64,000 nt of DNA from Phaeophleospora eucalypticola (lineage: Eukaryota > Ascomycota > Dothideomycetes > Mycosphaerellales > Mycosphaerellaceae): positions 1,364,001-1,428,000 of the forward strand of contig JAKLNG010000003.1 in assembly GCA_022814565.1 (NCBI GenBank), written 5' to 3'. A program made the position numbers and the translations under genes. The notes under the pieces are model-generated. The model was given only the letters and a program-made list of their open reading frames with translations, did not search any database and was not told the origin of the DNA. Below, in pieces: positions 11,487-21,891 of this stretch. How positions within the stretch are numbered: position 1 is the first letter of the stretch; each line of letters opens with the position of its first letter.

Positions 11487-13640
11487 TCAGCCAGGAGAAA
11501 TAGGAGAAACCCTCAACACACCGACCGCCCTCCTCGCCGAAACAGCCCCATCAATCCTTGTCTGATTGCCCAGAATCTGATCAAAAACATTACACTGCCC
11601 TCCAAACCAGCTGAAGGCAATGCAGTTGATGACTCCCGCACAATTCTCCGCGCACTCGTCCGCGCTGACAAGCGTTTGGGCGTTGAGACCATTCGGGGCG
11701 TCTTGACGTCTCCAGGAAGCCTGCAATGTCACGGCTCCGAAGACGACGTCGCAGGAGACGAGCCAGTCGGTGCCGTCAGGGGTTGCGATGTCTGTGTTGT
11801 TGCGGGAAGGACAGGCGGTGGAGAAGACTTGTGATGGCGGAGGGGAACTCGAGGTTGATGGTTCAGGGGATAGGATGGTGGTTGAAGGCACGGCCATAGT
11901 CGCTTGCAGACTCCCTGGATGCAGAGAAGTGGTAGCCGGTAGGTCACTTGCTAGAATCGTATCCGACGGTTGAGGGATTTGGAGTGTGGTCGAAGCCACA
12001 ACAGTAGATGTCTGCAGACTGGTAGAAACCGCAGTCGTAGTAGTCAGAAGGCCACTTGACAAAGAAGCCACAGCAGTATTCGTCTCCATCCCAGTAGAGG
12101 TCACAGCAGTCGTAGCTGTGCCAGCTGACATATCACTCGCCAGACCCGAAGTCGATTCCTCAGAGGTTTGGGGCGTAAAAGATACCCCAACAGCTGTTGT
12201 TATCGGGCTGGTAGAAGGCACAATCGTACCAGCTGGAAGGCCACTCACCGAAGAGGCTACAGCAATGCTCGCATCCGTTCTGGTAGAAGTCGCAGTCTCA
12301 GACGTAGCACCTGGAGTTTCATTGGGGAGACCGGTCTGGCTCGTGCTCGCAGCTTCAACGGTGGTCACCACCAGAGGGGTCTGAATCGTGGTCGCCACCA
12401 GGACTGTTGTTACTCCTAGGCTGGTAGAAACAACAGTCGTAGCGGCCGGAAGCTCACTCGCCAAACTACTCGCCGCCTCAATGCCTGACTGGAGCGCATA
12501 CCGAAGGACGAAGGCAAACACCAAGCTCACGGAGACACCCACGTCAGTCGCATTGCCAAAAACCACAGAGCTCTTCTCATAGCACGTCTGTGAAATCTCA
12601 TCGAAAGCCACAGCAACACAGCTCTCGTCATCAGAGCACTGCGAGACACAATCGGTAGCGTTGGTAACTCCTGGGATGACTTCGAGGTTCGTGGTTGTGT
12701 AGTCCTGGCCGCAGTTGATGATGTAGGAGTTTTCTGTGCTGATGCAGTCGCCTGCTGGGGTGTAGAGAGTTCCATTGGAGGCGGGACAGGTAATGTTGGA
12801 TGCTGTGGCCACGATACAGGTCGCAGTAGGGCTTGGAGAGATGATTGGTGTCGCTGATGTGGTCTGCGTGACCGAGGAAGTGGCCAGAACGCCGTACGAG
12901 GCTGGTTCTGAAGGCAAACTGTTCTGTGCACTGGGTGAAGAAGTCTCAGCCGTCGAGGTTCTGAAACTCGTCGCCTCCGTACTTGTAGCGTAGGCTGCTT
13001 CTGAGGATACATTGGCAAGCTGGGTAGTCTCTGGTGAGAGACTTCCGAATGAGATCGATGTCGTGAAGCTGTCAACAACCCTCGTTGAGTCTACGGCAAC
13101 ATTTGAGCTTCGTTGAATGCTTGAGTTGATAGCCCCTGAGAACCCAACCGACGAAACAGGCTGGGCAGACCTGGTCAAAGTTGTTGACAGAATTGTGAGC
13201 CATTGAAGATCGCTCTCAGTGCTAGTAGCTGAGGAGGAGAGATTTCGTGGTCCAGTGCTGGATGGCACACCTAGTTGACTCCCATCGACAGTTGGAGTAT
13301 GTGATGGGACGGATGAAAGCGTAGCCTGCACAGGAAAGCCTCCAAGAATGCTGATACGGGTACTCGATGTTGTAGAAGTATTATTCCATCCTGATAAGCT
13401 GGGATTTTCGGGTATACTTGAAGTCGGCCTGGGATTGGATCCACTCGCAATGGACGTTTTCGATGTCGATTGAATGGTACTGTCCTGATCCCAAACTCCT
13501 CCAATTGGCAAGGTCGAAGCAACTCCAATCTGAACACCACAATGTTTATGGACAACCACCGTCTGAACCTGTCTGAAAAAAGAAGTAGCAGTCGTCAATC
13601 TCAATGAAATAAGAATGAAAAGATAATGAAATAACTCCAT
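11487..13640 (-). CDS. Secreted Ser/Thr-rich protein with PAN/Apple-like Cys regions
   Basis: Single exon, 717 aa. The first 19 residues form a signal peptide (LFHYLFILISLRLTTAT). The protein is dominated by Ser/Thr/Ala/Val-rich sequence suited to dense O-mannosylation. Two Cys-rich islands stand out. One is at about residues 270-365 with DCVSQCSDDESCVAVAF and CYEKS, the pattern of PAN/Apple domains; the other is at the C-terminus (about 605-715) with ECAENC, NCIAFSWFGGQCNVF. Between them lie about six imperfect repeats of some 40 residues. No GPI signal is evident. It is probably a cell-wall or extracellular adhesion-type protein; the ligand is unknown. Confidence 0.72.
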   Translation of the reverse strand: MELFHYLFILISLRLTTATSFFRQVQTVVVHKHCGVQIGVASTLPIGGVWDQDSTIQSTSKTSIASGSNPRPTSSIPENPSLSGWNNTSTTSSTRISILGGFPVQATLSSVPSHTPTVDGSQLGVPSSTGPRNLSSSATSTESDLQWLTILSTTLTRSAQPVSSVGFSGAINSSIQRSSNVAVDSTRVVDSFTTSISFGSLSPETTQLANVSSEAAYATSTEATSFRTSTAETSSPSAQNSLPSEPASYGVLATSSVTQTTSATPIISPSPTATCIVATASNITCPASNGTLYTPAGDCISTENSYIINCGQDYTTTNLEVIPGVTNATDCVSQCSDDESCVAVAFDEISQTCYEKSSVVFGNATDVGVSVSLVFAFVLRYALQSGIEAASSLASELPAATTVVSTSLGVTTVLVATTIQTPLVVTTVEAASTSQTGLPNETPGATSETATSTRTDASIAVASSVSGLPAGTIVPSTSPITTAVGVSFTPQTSEESTSGLASDMSAGTATTAVTSTGMETNTAVASLSSGLLTTTTAVSTSLQTSTVVASTTLQIPQPSDTILASDLPATTSLHPGSLQATMAVPSTTILSPEPSTSSSPPPSQVFSTACPSRNNTDIATPDGTDWLVSCDVVFGAVTLQASWRRQDAPNGLNAQTLVSADECAENCAGVINCIAFSWFGGQCNVFDQILGNQTRIDGAVSARRAVGVLRVSPISPG
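11860..12470 (-). repeat. Degenerate ~120-bp coding repeats in the PAN-domain gene
   Basis: Successive segments encode variants of a unit with LP-A-TT-V-STS, T-TAVVAS and LQT elements. The copies differ in length and sequence, so the array is old or drifting. Period and borders are approximate. Confidence 0.45.
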
Positions 13641-15485
13641 CTTGAGCTGGTGGCTCTTCCGGCTGGTGTTTTGCTGTCGACATTTTGAGCCTTCGGACTA
13701 CAAGAAGTCAGGTACCGACCTCCGTGTTGTTCTTTGAGTCAGCCAAAGCAACATTTCATACGCTTTCGGCGCTGCTTCTGCATTCCGGGTCGGAGAGATG
13801 TTGCTTAGCAGCCTCAATGCGGGCCGACTTTTCACATTCCAACGTGAAGTGGTTGCCATGCTCGGCCCGAGTGTCAGCTACGCTTTGTTTCTCTGGAACG
13901 AGCACACGCTGTGATTCCTTCAACATCAGTGCACCGATGCTTTGTCGAATGAGTGCGCGGAAGCTCATCCGACGCGATCGTCCTTTGCAATGTCATTGCT
14001 CTCCATCGCAAGGATGTTTTCTCAGCTGAAAGATCTAGACAAGCGAAGCGCACGACAAATCTGCAAGTTTGTGCAGAGTCCAGGATAGATGCCTGTCGGG
14101 ATGACGATCCAAGATGGAGGTGCCTCGTTGCGGAAGCAGCTCTTCGCCTCCGGCTGTGTTAGGTATGAGGGCGCGTGACCTGACAAGCACAGCTTTTGGT
14201 CGTGAGCGAGGCCTCTTCTGCAGTCATCAATTGCTGATTGTGACTCGTGAATTCATCGATGGATGTATGAGAGCTTCCAGCGTTGCGATGCGGGGTTTGG
14301 GGAAGCGGGCTTGGTACGAGTCGGACATGTGTTTCTCATCCAGTGCAGAGAGGATGGTGAGCCAGATGCATTAGATGATCCGGCATGCCCCTGCTTGTAG
14401 CTTTGTAGGTCAGCGGGAATCGCTCGAAGAGGAGTGGCATGTGAAGGCGGTCGGAAATGTTAGGGAGGGGAAGTGCATTTAGCGAGTAGGATTGGCAGGG
14501 CGAGGAGGGCGGTCCGGAGGCTTGTTGCTGCAGTGTCATGCCCTGGTCATGTGCTCGCCGGAGTTGTACACCGGTGAATAGCATCTCCACTCATGCGCAA
14601 ATGTCATATGCGGAGAGAGTACGTGTACTGCGGTGGTGTTGAGAGGAGGAAGGTGGTGTTGTGTGGTGTTGTGTGGATGGATGCGCAGAATGTGTCCATG
14701 ATCGTCGGCCGGGTTGAAGATTGCCGACACGCGCCTTGCTCGTAGCGATTCAACAGCCGGCGCGGCAGCACATGCACGTCGATGCGATGCCAGCTCTAAG
14801 CCGGCCTCGCTTGAATTGCCGCGACTGACAAGGCTGAAGAAGCCCACCGAAGAGGCGTTCGAACGGGCGAGTCAGACGATACACCACGCGACGCCATGAT
14901 AATAGATAGCGATAAGTCGCGATAGAGCAACCTTCCCATGAATTGTCGCCAGCAATGAGGCCTTGTAGTCAACAATCAGTAATAAGTAATATGGGATTAA
15001 GAAGAGGGAAAAGCTGGTTCTCGGGAGGTGCTTCTGCGGCACGTCTCGAGCTTATCTCACCGACTGGTAGACTGTGGTAGGGTAGTTTTTAGTGGGTTGA
15101 ATGGTGTTCTAGCTGGGCCGGTGTTCACATGATCCCCTCTGCCCTGTCGTCCTGTCTTCTTGTCTTGCTGTTCGTCGTCGTCTCGTTTGTTTTCCGCCCT
15201 GCCACGCCCACACCCACGCCCACGCCCATTCTTACACCACCACGCTTAAGGTCTGGTCTGGTGCGTTGTCGCGCGGCACGAGTCCTGCCCATTTCGCCAA
15301 CTTCTCCCCCCTCTTCACCTCGCCTTGGAAGACACCCTCTGACTCGGAATGCATCCTGGCTCCTACACGCGCAATCTTGTCCAACAAAACCTCCTCCCGC
15401 CGCCCTGTTCCATGCCACTTCTCCACTTCCACCTTCTTTCTGCTGCGCGCTAGCGCCAACCTGACCTGCCCGGCGCTCGTGCTCC
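13641..15485. other. Long gene-poor spacer
   Basis: 1.8 kb between a minus-strand secreted protein gene and a plus-strand gene, so it holds both promoters. It contains a 10-bp unit GTGGTGTTGT in about 2.4 copies at 14653-14676 and a C/A-rich run around 15200-15230. A 70-codon ATG frame on the minus strand (13756-13968) is the only mildly protein-like frame; I do not call it. Confidence 0.45.
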
Positions 15486-17066
15486 ATGGCCGACGCAAAC
15501 GGCCGCGAAGGGCACCACGCCAGGCGCTCCTCTTTTCGCAAGACGCTGGCCGACCATGCCGAGTCCGGACTGCCCTCCGAGTACCTCGACCAGCTCGAGC
15601 AGAAGCGCAAACAGCTGGATGAGTCAATCCACAAATACATTGCCGCCAAAGAGCGAGAATATAGGAATTTCGAGCGCGATCTGAAGTTGCAGCATAGACA
15701 GACTCAAGAGAAGGATAAGGAAAGCGCCAAATTGCGGAGAGCGTCGTCGGAAGCAGCAGCAGCAGTGAAGCAGGATCACAATGGGAAGGAGTCACCGCGA
15801 ATACCGGGGAAGCAGCAGGTGGTCGACCAGCTCGTGGCTGCCGGTTTGAGACGAGATCAGCTCGGTCAGCCAGTCGCCGTTGCCGTGGTGGACGACGAGA
15901 ACACCTCACCCACATTGGAGACGAGCAAATTGGACAGCAGCAAGACCGCTGCAGGCCTGACCGACCGCCGTGCGAGTTTGGAGCGGGACAAAGAGTTTGT
16001 CGGCGTATTCACGCCCGCCTTCCTGCCTGCATTGGACAACAAAGCCCCGAACAATGCGCATGCGCCTGCGCCTTCCGAGAGAGCCAGTTCAGCGCCTCCC
16101 GAAGCAAACGCAACACCGGACAGGAACACCGCGGAGCTCCCTCGAGCTGAATCAGAGCCAATCGTAGGAGCCAAGCCAAAGAGGCCTGCAGAGCTGTCCT
16201 TCATCCACCGAAACTCCTCGTCCGGATCCTCTACCGAAGGAAAGCTGGCGTCCGCCCTGAAGTCGCCTACTCAGCCCGCGCGGGCCAAACGAAAGCGAGT
16301 ATCAATTGCTGTTGGGGATGTTATCGTGGCTCCCTCAGACAATGTGCCCCACGAGATGAGCAGTAACAACAGCACACCTTCACACTCACGTGCTCGCTCG
16401 CCAGCCTCCGACCGCGACCAGTCGCCTCTTGCTAATACATCAGCTCCACGGATATCAGAACCAGAGACTTTGCCTCCGCCTATGGTAGATCCTAAACCGG
16501 TTCAGAATGGAAATATCGTAGAGAAGCCGCCCCCATCGCCGGCTACAGAAACCGTGGCGCCCGCTCTCCCTGCGCCAGCATCTTCATCACTTGATCCCGA
16601 TGGAGACTTATTTGACCTACAAGACGACGAGGACGATCGCCGTGTGCCCACCTCGGACGAGGATCACTCTGAAAGCGGAGATGAGATTACAGGGCGAATA
16701 CATCGCAATGTAGCAGTCGACGACGAAGTCTATGACCCAGAAGCTGGCTTAGTCGATGGGAACGACAACCCAGGCGATCACGCCGAGCACGTCGAATTCA
16801 TCCCAGGTTCCGCAGTGGCGTCCCAACAACCAACTAATCCAGGCTTCCGACGGCCTTCAGCAACATTCGACCCCGTCTACAGAGGCGCCAACTACGAAAG
16901 CGCCGAGCACAGCGCGGTGGTGAATGACATATACGGGTCATCCTATTCCAGACCAAATAAAGGCTCTTTCAACGCCGGGTCTCTGGGAGAGTCATTCATG
17001 GCGCAGAATGCAGAGCGCATGATGAGAGATCGCGGAGCACGAGAGCAGCCGCAAGTTCGCTCATAA
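15486..17066 (+). CDS. Disordered protein with N-terminal coiled coil, unknown function
   Basis: Single exon, 526 aa. Residues about 30-100 are charged and helical (YLDQLEQKRKQLDESIHKYI onward), a likely coiled coil. The rest is low-complexity, rich in Ser, Pro, Ala and acidic residues. A basic patch KRKRVSIAVGDVIVAPSD near residue 270 may be a nuclear signal plus a short conserved motif. Acidic clusters DLQDDEDDRR follow near residue 380. The C-terminus has a YRGANYESAEHSAVVNDIYG stretch that looks more ordered. No known domain recognised; probably a nuclear scaffold-like protein, but that is a guess. Confidence 0.7.
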   Translation: MADANGREGHHARRSSFRKTLADHAESGLPSEYLDQLEQKRKQLDESIHKYIAAKEREYRNFERDLKLQHRQTQEKDKESAKLRRASSEAAAAVKQDHNGKESPRIPGKQQVVDQLVAAGLRRDQLGQPVAVAVVDDENTSPTLETSKLDSSKTAAGLTDRRASLERDKEFVGVFTPAFLPALDNKAPNNAHAPAPSERASSAPPEANATPDRNTAELPRAESEPIVGAKPKRPAELSFIHRNSSSGSSTEGKLASALKSPTQPARAKRKRVSIAVGDVIVAPSDNVPHEMSSNNSTPSHSRARSPASDRDQSPLANTSAPRISEPETLPPPMVDPKPVQNGNIVEKPPPSPATETVAPALPAPASSSLDPDGDLFDLQDDEDDRRVPTSDEDHSESGDEITGRIHRNVAVDDEVYDPEAGLVDGNDNPGDHAEHVEFIPGSAVASQQPTNPGFRRPSATFDPVYRGANYESAEHSAVVNDIYGSSYSRPNKGSFNAGSLGESFMAQNAERMMRDRGAREQPQVRS

Positions 17067-17389
17067 TATAGCATGAGTTGATGATGCACTGACGAGACAT
17101 GTAACTCCTCCTCGCATGTAGGGCGGTTTTGTGGTTTTACACATCTATACCCAGCAATGGTTGAGACGAAGACACGCAGTCATGCAGACATGCAGTACAC
17201 GCACTCTTAGGCTTCTTTCATTTCCGTTCAGTTATCAACGTACTCTAACAGCTAACCTTTGATTGTGTAGCGACGAGCTCTACTAATTGCATTACAGGGT
17301 GATTTCTATCTTTCGCAATGCGGAGAGCTGCGATGTAGGAGCTCCGCTTGCGAGAAGAGCTGTGCGGTCCAGGCCCGAATTCGACTTCA

Positions 17390-17403
17390 TCGGACAGCTC
17401 CGA
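17390..17403 (+). promoter_or_regulatory. Perfect UaY/Ppr1-type zinc-cluster site TCGG-N6-CCGA
   Basis: The palindrome TCGG-acagct-CCGA lies 133-146 bases upstream of the dioxygenase ATG. The sequence shows an exact match to the published binding consensus of UaY (TCGG-6N-CCGA), the Zn2Cys6 activator of purine-use genes in Aspergillus nidulans. Its position in front of a predicted xanthine dioxygenase supports purine induction. Actual binding is inferred. Confidence 0.7.
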
Positions 17404-17424
17404 AGGGATGGGACGGCATCGGCG

Positions 17425-17430
17425 AGATAA
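17425..17430 (+). promoter_or_regulatory. GATA-factor (AreA-type) site AGATAA
   Basis: HGATAR-type element 105 bases before the ATG and 22 bases after the UaY-type palindrome. GATA activators of the AreA family relieve nitrogen repression. Single GATA sites are common by chance, so the pairing with the palindrome is what gives it weight. Confidence 0.45.
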
Positions 17431-17535
17431 GCATCCACGACATCTCCGAGCAAGTAAATCGATCTATATATTCAAGATCAGCTACAGGAGCACAAGAAAA
17501 TAGCACACTCAAGACAGCAATCAACATCAAGAAAA

Positions 17536-18660
17536 ATGGCCATCCAATCCAAAATCACCATCCACCCTATATCCCCTCCAAAGGGCTCCAGCTACGACTT
17601 CGGCGCCGAAATCCACAACGCCGACCTCGAGAACCTCACCCCAACCGACTTTGAAGTAATCCGTCGCGCTCTCTACGAATGCCAAGTCGTCCTCTTCAAG
17701 AACCAACAGTCGCTTTCACCCAAAGCCCAGTACGAACTGACCCGCCTCTTCGACCCGTCGGTCCAAGCCTATGGTCATGGCAAACGTCAAGAAAAATCCA
17801 TCCTGCACCCAGACTTGAAGACGATCCCTCACCAGCCGCAGGTGCAAGTCATCGGCAACGGACCGGTGGAGGAATTTGAAGGGCTGAAGAACATCACTCT
17901 CAAACATCCGCACCACGCGACGTTCCACAAGACTTCCATCCCCGAGGATCAGGATCGCGAGTCTACGCGTTTCTATCGCTGGCACATCGACGCGGCTCTC
18001 TACGACTTGAACCCCCCACGCGTGACCTCCCTCATGGCCGTCAGCGTCCCCAAAACCGAGAACCAAACTCTTCTCTACGACGACGGCTCTTCCGATAACC
18101 TCTCCCTACCCCGCGGCAGCACCGTCTTCGCCTCCTCCTACAAAACCTACGACCTCCTGTCTGAGGAAGACAAAGCCTTTGTTCGCAGCACGAAAGTTCA
18201 ATACGCCCCGCACCCGTACGTCTGGATGTCGAAGGCGAAGTCCCGGTCTGATGGGCTCGGCCTCGTTTCGGAGGGCCTGGAACTCCCGGAATCTGAACTC
18301 CCGGAAATCGAAGAGAGCAAAGTGAAAGTCTTGCCTATGGTCTGGCGCAACCCTATCACCGGGAAACTCGCGTTGCAAATCCATCCCTCGGCAGTCCAAA
18401 AACTCCATCTCGCGGATGGCAGTGTTATCGACGACCTTGAGGAGGTCCGAGAAATCGTGCATCGTCTACAGAGACCTGGAATCGCTCCAGAATTGGTGTT
18501 GCCGATTGATTGGGAAGAAGGCGATCTGGCGATTTTCAACAACCACGGAGTCCTCCACTCCGTGACTGGATCGTTCTTGCCTGAGGAGGTGAGGATTTTT
18601 CGACAGTGTAATTTGGCTGCTAGTGAGGGGCCGCTCGGACCCTTGGTAGCCGCTGCTTAA
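17536..18660 (+). CDS. xanA: Alpha-ketoglutarate-dependent xanthine dioxygenase (XanA-like)
   Basis: Single exon, 374 aa, the usual length for XanA. It is a TauD/TfdA-fold Fe(II)/2-oxoglutarate dioxygenase that by family converts xanthine to urate with loss of CO2 from 2-oxoglutarate. The iron ligands are visible: H150 and D152 in RWHIDAALYD, and H341 in NNHGVLHS, with R353/R356 downstream for 2-oxoglutarate. These fall one residue from the positions reported for A. nidulans XanA (H149, D151, H340, R352), and the DAALYDLNPPRVTSL block is characteristic of that group. No signal peptide; cytosolic. Upstream UaY- and GATA-type sites fit purine induction and nitrogen control. A different TauD substrate is possible but less likely. 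Confidence 0.85.
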   Translation: MAIQSKITIHPISPPKGSSYDFGAEIHNADLENLTPTDFEVIRRALYECQVVLFKNQQSLSPKAQYELTRLFDPSVQAYGHGKRQEKSILHPDLKTIPHQPQVQVIGNGPVEEFEGLKNITLKHPHHATFHKTSIPEDQDRESTRFYRWHIDAALYDLNPPRVTSLMAVSVPKTENQTLLYDDGSSDNLSLPRGSTVFASSYKTYDLLSEEDKAFVRSTKVQYAPHPYVWMSKAKSRSDGLGLVSEGLELPESELPEIEESKVKVLPMVWRNPITGKLALQIHPSAVQKLHLADGSVIDDLEEVREIVHRLQRPGIAPELVLPIDWEEGDLAIFNNHGVLHSVTGSFLPEEVRIFRQCNLAASEGPLGPLVAAA

Positions 18661-19075
18661 GCGTATGCATGGTGACTGGTTTGGGTGATATGGTGTTTTG
18701 GTTTGGCTTTGGCTGGAATATTTGGGAAAGAGATGAAAAGCCTCGCAAGGCGCTGGACGGCTTGAGGATGAATGAATGATACCCCGTGGGTCTAACACAG
18801 ATCTACCTGCATTTGCTTGCAAGGCGCTGTAATTTGAACGAAATGATACCCCAGGGAAGAATAAGAAGATCTTTAGCCGCCAGATCTACCTACGATAGAC
18901 ATAAACGAATCGATAGATAAAGATGAATATAACAGAATTGATCACACGGTGACCGACTTTCAAGTCTCTTCTTTTACATCATGCGTATCTTCTAGGTCTG
19001 GCGGTCATTATGATCTACTACTACTGCTACTACTGACTCTCCTCTCTGTCGTTAGCAATGTCCTCCTCATGATAA
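18661..19075. other. Convergent 3' region (xanA / carboxypeptidase)
   Basis: 3' sequences of two converging genes, A/T-richer around 18850-19060. Several GATA strings (for example near 18893-18920) lie downstream of xanA and are probably fortuitous. No coding signal. Confidence 0.5.
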
Positions 19076-21042
19076 TTACGCCTCACCAGGCCACCAAGTC
19101 CCCCTTCCAAGCGTCGCATTCATAGGCTGCTTAACATTCGGCATCGTCGTGAAAGGCGAGACCTCCTTCAAGCTCTTCACGCGTCCGAGCAAGAACTCCA
19201 GATGCCTGTACGCGGCGGCAGGCTGGTATTCCGGCACCTCGTGTCCGCTGAGCACGATCGCCACAAAAGTCAGACCACGCTCGGTCACGTAGCCGCCGAA
19301 AACACCCGCGCCTGCTACCGAGCCGTAGATGGGGTCGTCATGGTAGGGGACGTAGAAAGGCTCGGTTGGGGGCTGGCTGAAGCCTTGCTTGCCGTTCCAG
19401 GTGAGGTTGTTGAGTGTGAGGAGGGTGCCGTTGGCGATGAGGACCATGTCGAGAGCTCCGTGACCGACGATTACGTTGTTGGTCTTTTCGATGACTTTTT
19501 GCAGAGGACCGCCGTTGACTCCTGAGGGTGGAGAGCCGTCGCCGTTGGGGAAAACGTCCTTGTCTGTACAGAGCATCCAGTTGACGTTCTCAGGAGCATG
19601 AATTACTTTCTTGACGTCCGTGCGATTGAAATATGCTGACCATCGATGAATAGAATCAGCAATTTGCTCTGGAATATGTCTTGTAAGATCGAGGCTCTAT
19701 CCATGAGAGACTTACGCTGTGAAAACCCAACAGGAAGATAGAAATTGCTATCGGGGAACCCAAGGACGTCCCACAGGTGAGGGCAGAGTTGTCCGACTTG
19801 GTAGATGTCGAAGCAAGGATTGGTGTCAAAGATCGCTTCGAAAACCTCGTCAAAGACATCGCAGTCGTTCGTAGGGGCATCGCCGAGAGTCCTGTTGTAG
19901 CCTGGAAGCTGGTTGTTAAACGTGCCTTTAGGTGGGAACTGGAGTGCGTTTTCGATGTAACTGTCGTAGCCCTGAACAGGAATCAGCAAGTTGTCTTAGA
20001 TACAGCGGATTCGCACGTCGGAAGTTGGTTTCAATTTCGAGTATCCCAGCAAATGACAGGCGCACCGGCTAGCCGCACATCATAATGAGAGGGGCTTGGT
20101 CCGTCGAGATGGCCTTCCGAAATGCAAAGACGCTGTATGTCTTATAAGGATGACTTACACATGCTTTGCTCTTGTTATGGATATAGTCACTGAAGGTGTC
20201 ATTGAATGGGAAGTCGGGCCTGTGGACATCGATGAAAGGCACCGCCGCAACTTGAGATGCTAGCTCGTACTGGATGCTAGGGTCGTAGATCATCATTCCT
20301 TGGACGTTGTAGTATTTGGTGTTGTTCTTTTGAATCATCGCGTCGGTTATGTAAGGGCAGTACTGTCCGGCGTATGATTCTCCAGTAACGTAGACCTTTC
20401 TACCGTGAAGGCCAAAGAGGTCCATAAAGTTGCGCCAGAAAGGAAGGAATTGATTCGCAACGTCAATCTCGTTTGTGGCGTTGGGCGTACCCTGGGAGAA
20501 ACCAGTTCCAACAGGCTGCTCGATGAAGACCATGTTCGTCAGATTGTTCCAAGCATAGGTGTTGGGCACCGGGCGGTAAGTGCCTGCCTGCCAAATGACG
20601 GGACCATTCTCGTGGAAGAAGCCATCCAAGGACGAGCATCCCGGGCCACCTAAGAATTGTTAGGATCGAGCAGAGTGTATGTGCTCTGTATGGACTCACC
20701 GTTCAGCCAAATGGTGATTTCATCTTTGGCTGCTGGGTTGGTCGATGGGACGAACCAGAAGAAGAGCTCCTTGGTGTTATCGATCGGCAGCAGTCCGCTG
20801 TAGCTCTCACCGATGTTGAAGTCGACCTCAGGCAATGCAGAGCCATTTACCCAGTATGGCTGTGTCTTGTTGTTCAAGTAGGTGTTCGGCACGGGCCTCG
20901 ATGGCTGAGATGCACGCTTGGCGAGCTTCGTGTCCATATCAATGCCGCGAGCTTTGAGGTTGGCTTTCCGAGAGCCGAAGCTGGCATTGGCTGCGGTGGC
21001 AGCAAAGCCCAAGGCGACGACCAAGCTTTTGAGAAACGCCAT
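19076..21042 (-). CDS. Secreted serine carboxypeptidase, family S10
   Basis: Four exons: 21042-20700, 20649-20159, 19971-19716 and 19635-19076. Introns are 50, 187 and 80 nt and the frame is continuous (549 aa). A signal peptide spans residues 1-20 (LVVALGFAATAANA). The first junction restores LNGGPGCSSLDGFFHENGP, the S10 oxyanion/substrate region. The catalytic triad is visible: Ser in GESYAGQY, Asp in GHGALDMVL, His in SGHEVPEYQP. It removes C-terminal residues from peptides at acid pH in the vacuole or outside the cell. The 187-nt second intron is unusually long and contains a repeat also found at 25617-25691. The ATG at 21042 is chosen because the signal peptide starts there. Confidence 0.92.
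20063..20137 (-). repeat. 75-bp dispersed element, copy A (inside carboxypeptidase intron)
   Basis: Aligns without gaps to 25617-25691 with 60 of 75 bases identical (counted by eye). Eleven of the 15 differences are transitions. This copy lies wholly within the long intron 19972-20158, which is why an introner-like origin is suspected. Flanking similarity fades on both sides. Confidence 0.7.
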
Positions 21043-21891
21043 CGCGTGCAGGCCAAGAGATCTGTGAGATGGGATGAAGCTGGGATGGTTGCGAGTGGAA
21101 CTGCAGACTTTCTTGTAGTCTTTCTGGTATGGACCGAACGACAGTAGCGTCATCTCAGACCCGAGTGCGAGGAAGAGGAGGTGGAGGAGGGTAGCATCGG
21201 CTCAGAAACCTTGTCGGCGCGCGGAAGAATTATTGTTTGTTTGCATCGATGCGAGAGGGCGACGGCGTATCTGCTGCGTACTAGCGCTAAAAGAGGAAGG
21301 CGACACTGCAGAAGCAGGCATATCAACGATTATCGAGGGTCAGAACGGAAGGCGGGACCTGATGATCATCGTGTGCTTCTCACACATGCGACTCTCTCCG
21401 CTCCTGGATAAACTCGAAGACAATTGATAATTGGCTCTGGCGATGGTCTTGCCGTGCAATCCGTTTGCGTGCTTCAGGTGGGAGACGTCATCGGGATGAG
21501 AAAGAGTTTCGTTTGGTGTGTTGCCCTGCCTCCTCTATCGTACAAAGTGCTCAGAGAGGTGCATGCTGAAGTTGCAGTCCCGGGTTCATCCCGTGGGAGG
21601 AGCGCGACTTTTCAGCGGTGAAGTGATGTCTGAGTCGGTGACCTGCACGACGTGAAGTTGGAATTGTGGTCGCACAAGGCTGGAACAAGGCATTCAGGCA
21701 CGCAAGTAACACACGTGACCTCGCTTCAATTTCCAATCAAAATTGATTGCCCCACGTTCGTCATACCTCACACTGAGACGCGACGCACGAGACCAAGCCA
21801 TATGCAACGAGACGATTCTTCTTCTTGTTTCCGAACTCCTAAAGAGCTACTTGGGGCCAGGAAGAATTAGTTACAGGCCGAGACATCGGTC
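21043..21891. other. Divergent promoter region (carboxypeptidase / sds22)
   Basis: 849 bases between divergent starts. Small open frames on the plus strand carry no recognisable motif and are probably not genes. I see no repeats. Confidence 0.5.

Larger units (their letters stand above)
17067..17535. other. Promoter region of xanA
   Basis: 469 bases between the disordered-protein stop and the dioxygenase start. It carries the two regulatory sites listed separately. No ORF of interest. Confidence 0.6.

Noticed and set aside
13756..13968. 70-codon minus-strand ATG frame, mildly protein-like
   Set aside because: No motif, no splice support, in the promoter region of the PAN-domain gene.
14653..14676. 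GTGGTGTTGT tandem repeats as a possible regulatory array
   Set aside because: Only about 2.4 copies in GT-rich DNA; too little to support a function.
15125..15915. Minus-strand frames over the start of the coiled-coil protein gene
   Set aside because: Arg/Gly-rich antisense shadows of a GC-rich coding region.
18890..18925. Cluster of GATA strings
   Set aside because: Located between two convergent stops, away from any promoter; AT-rich composition explains it.
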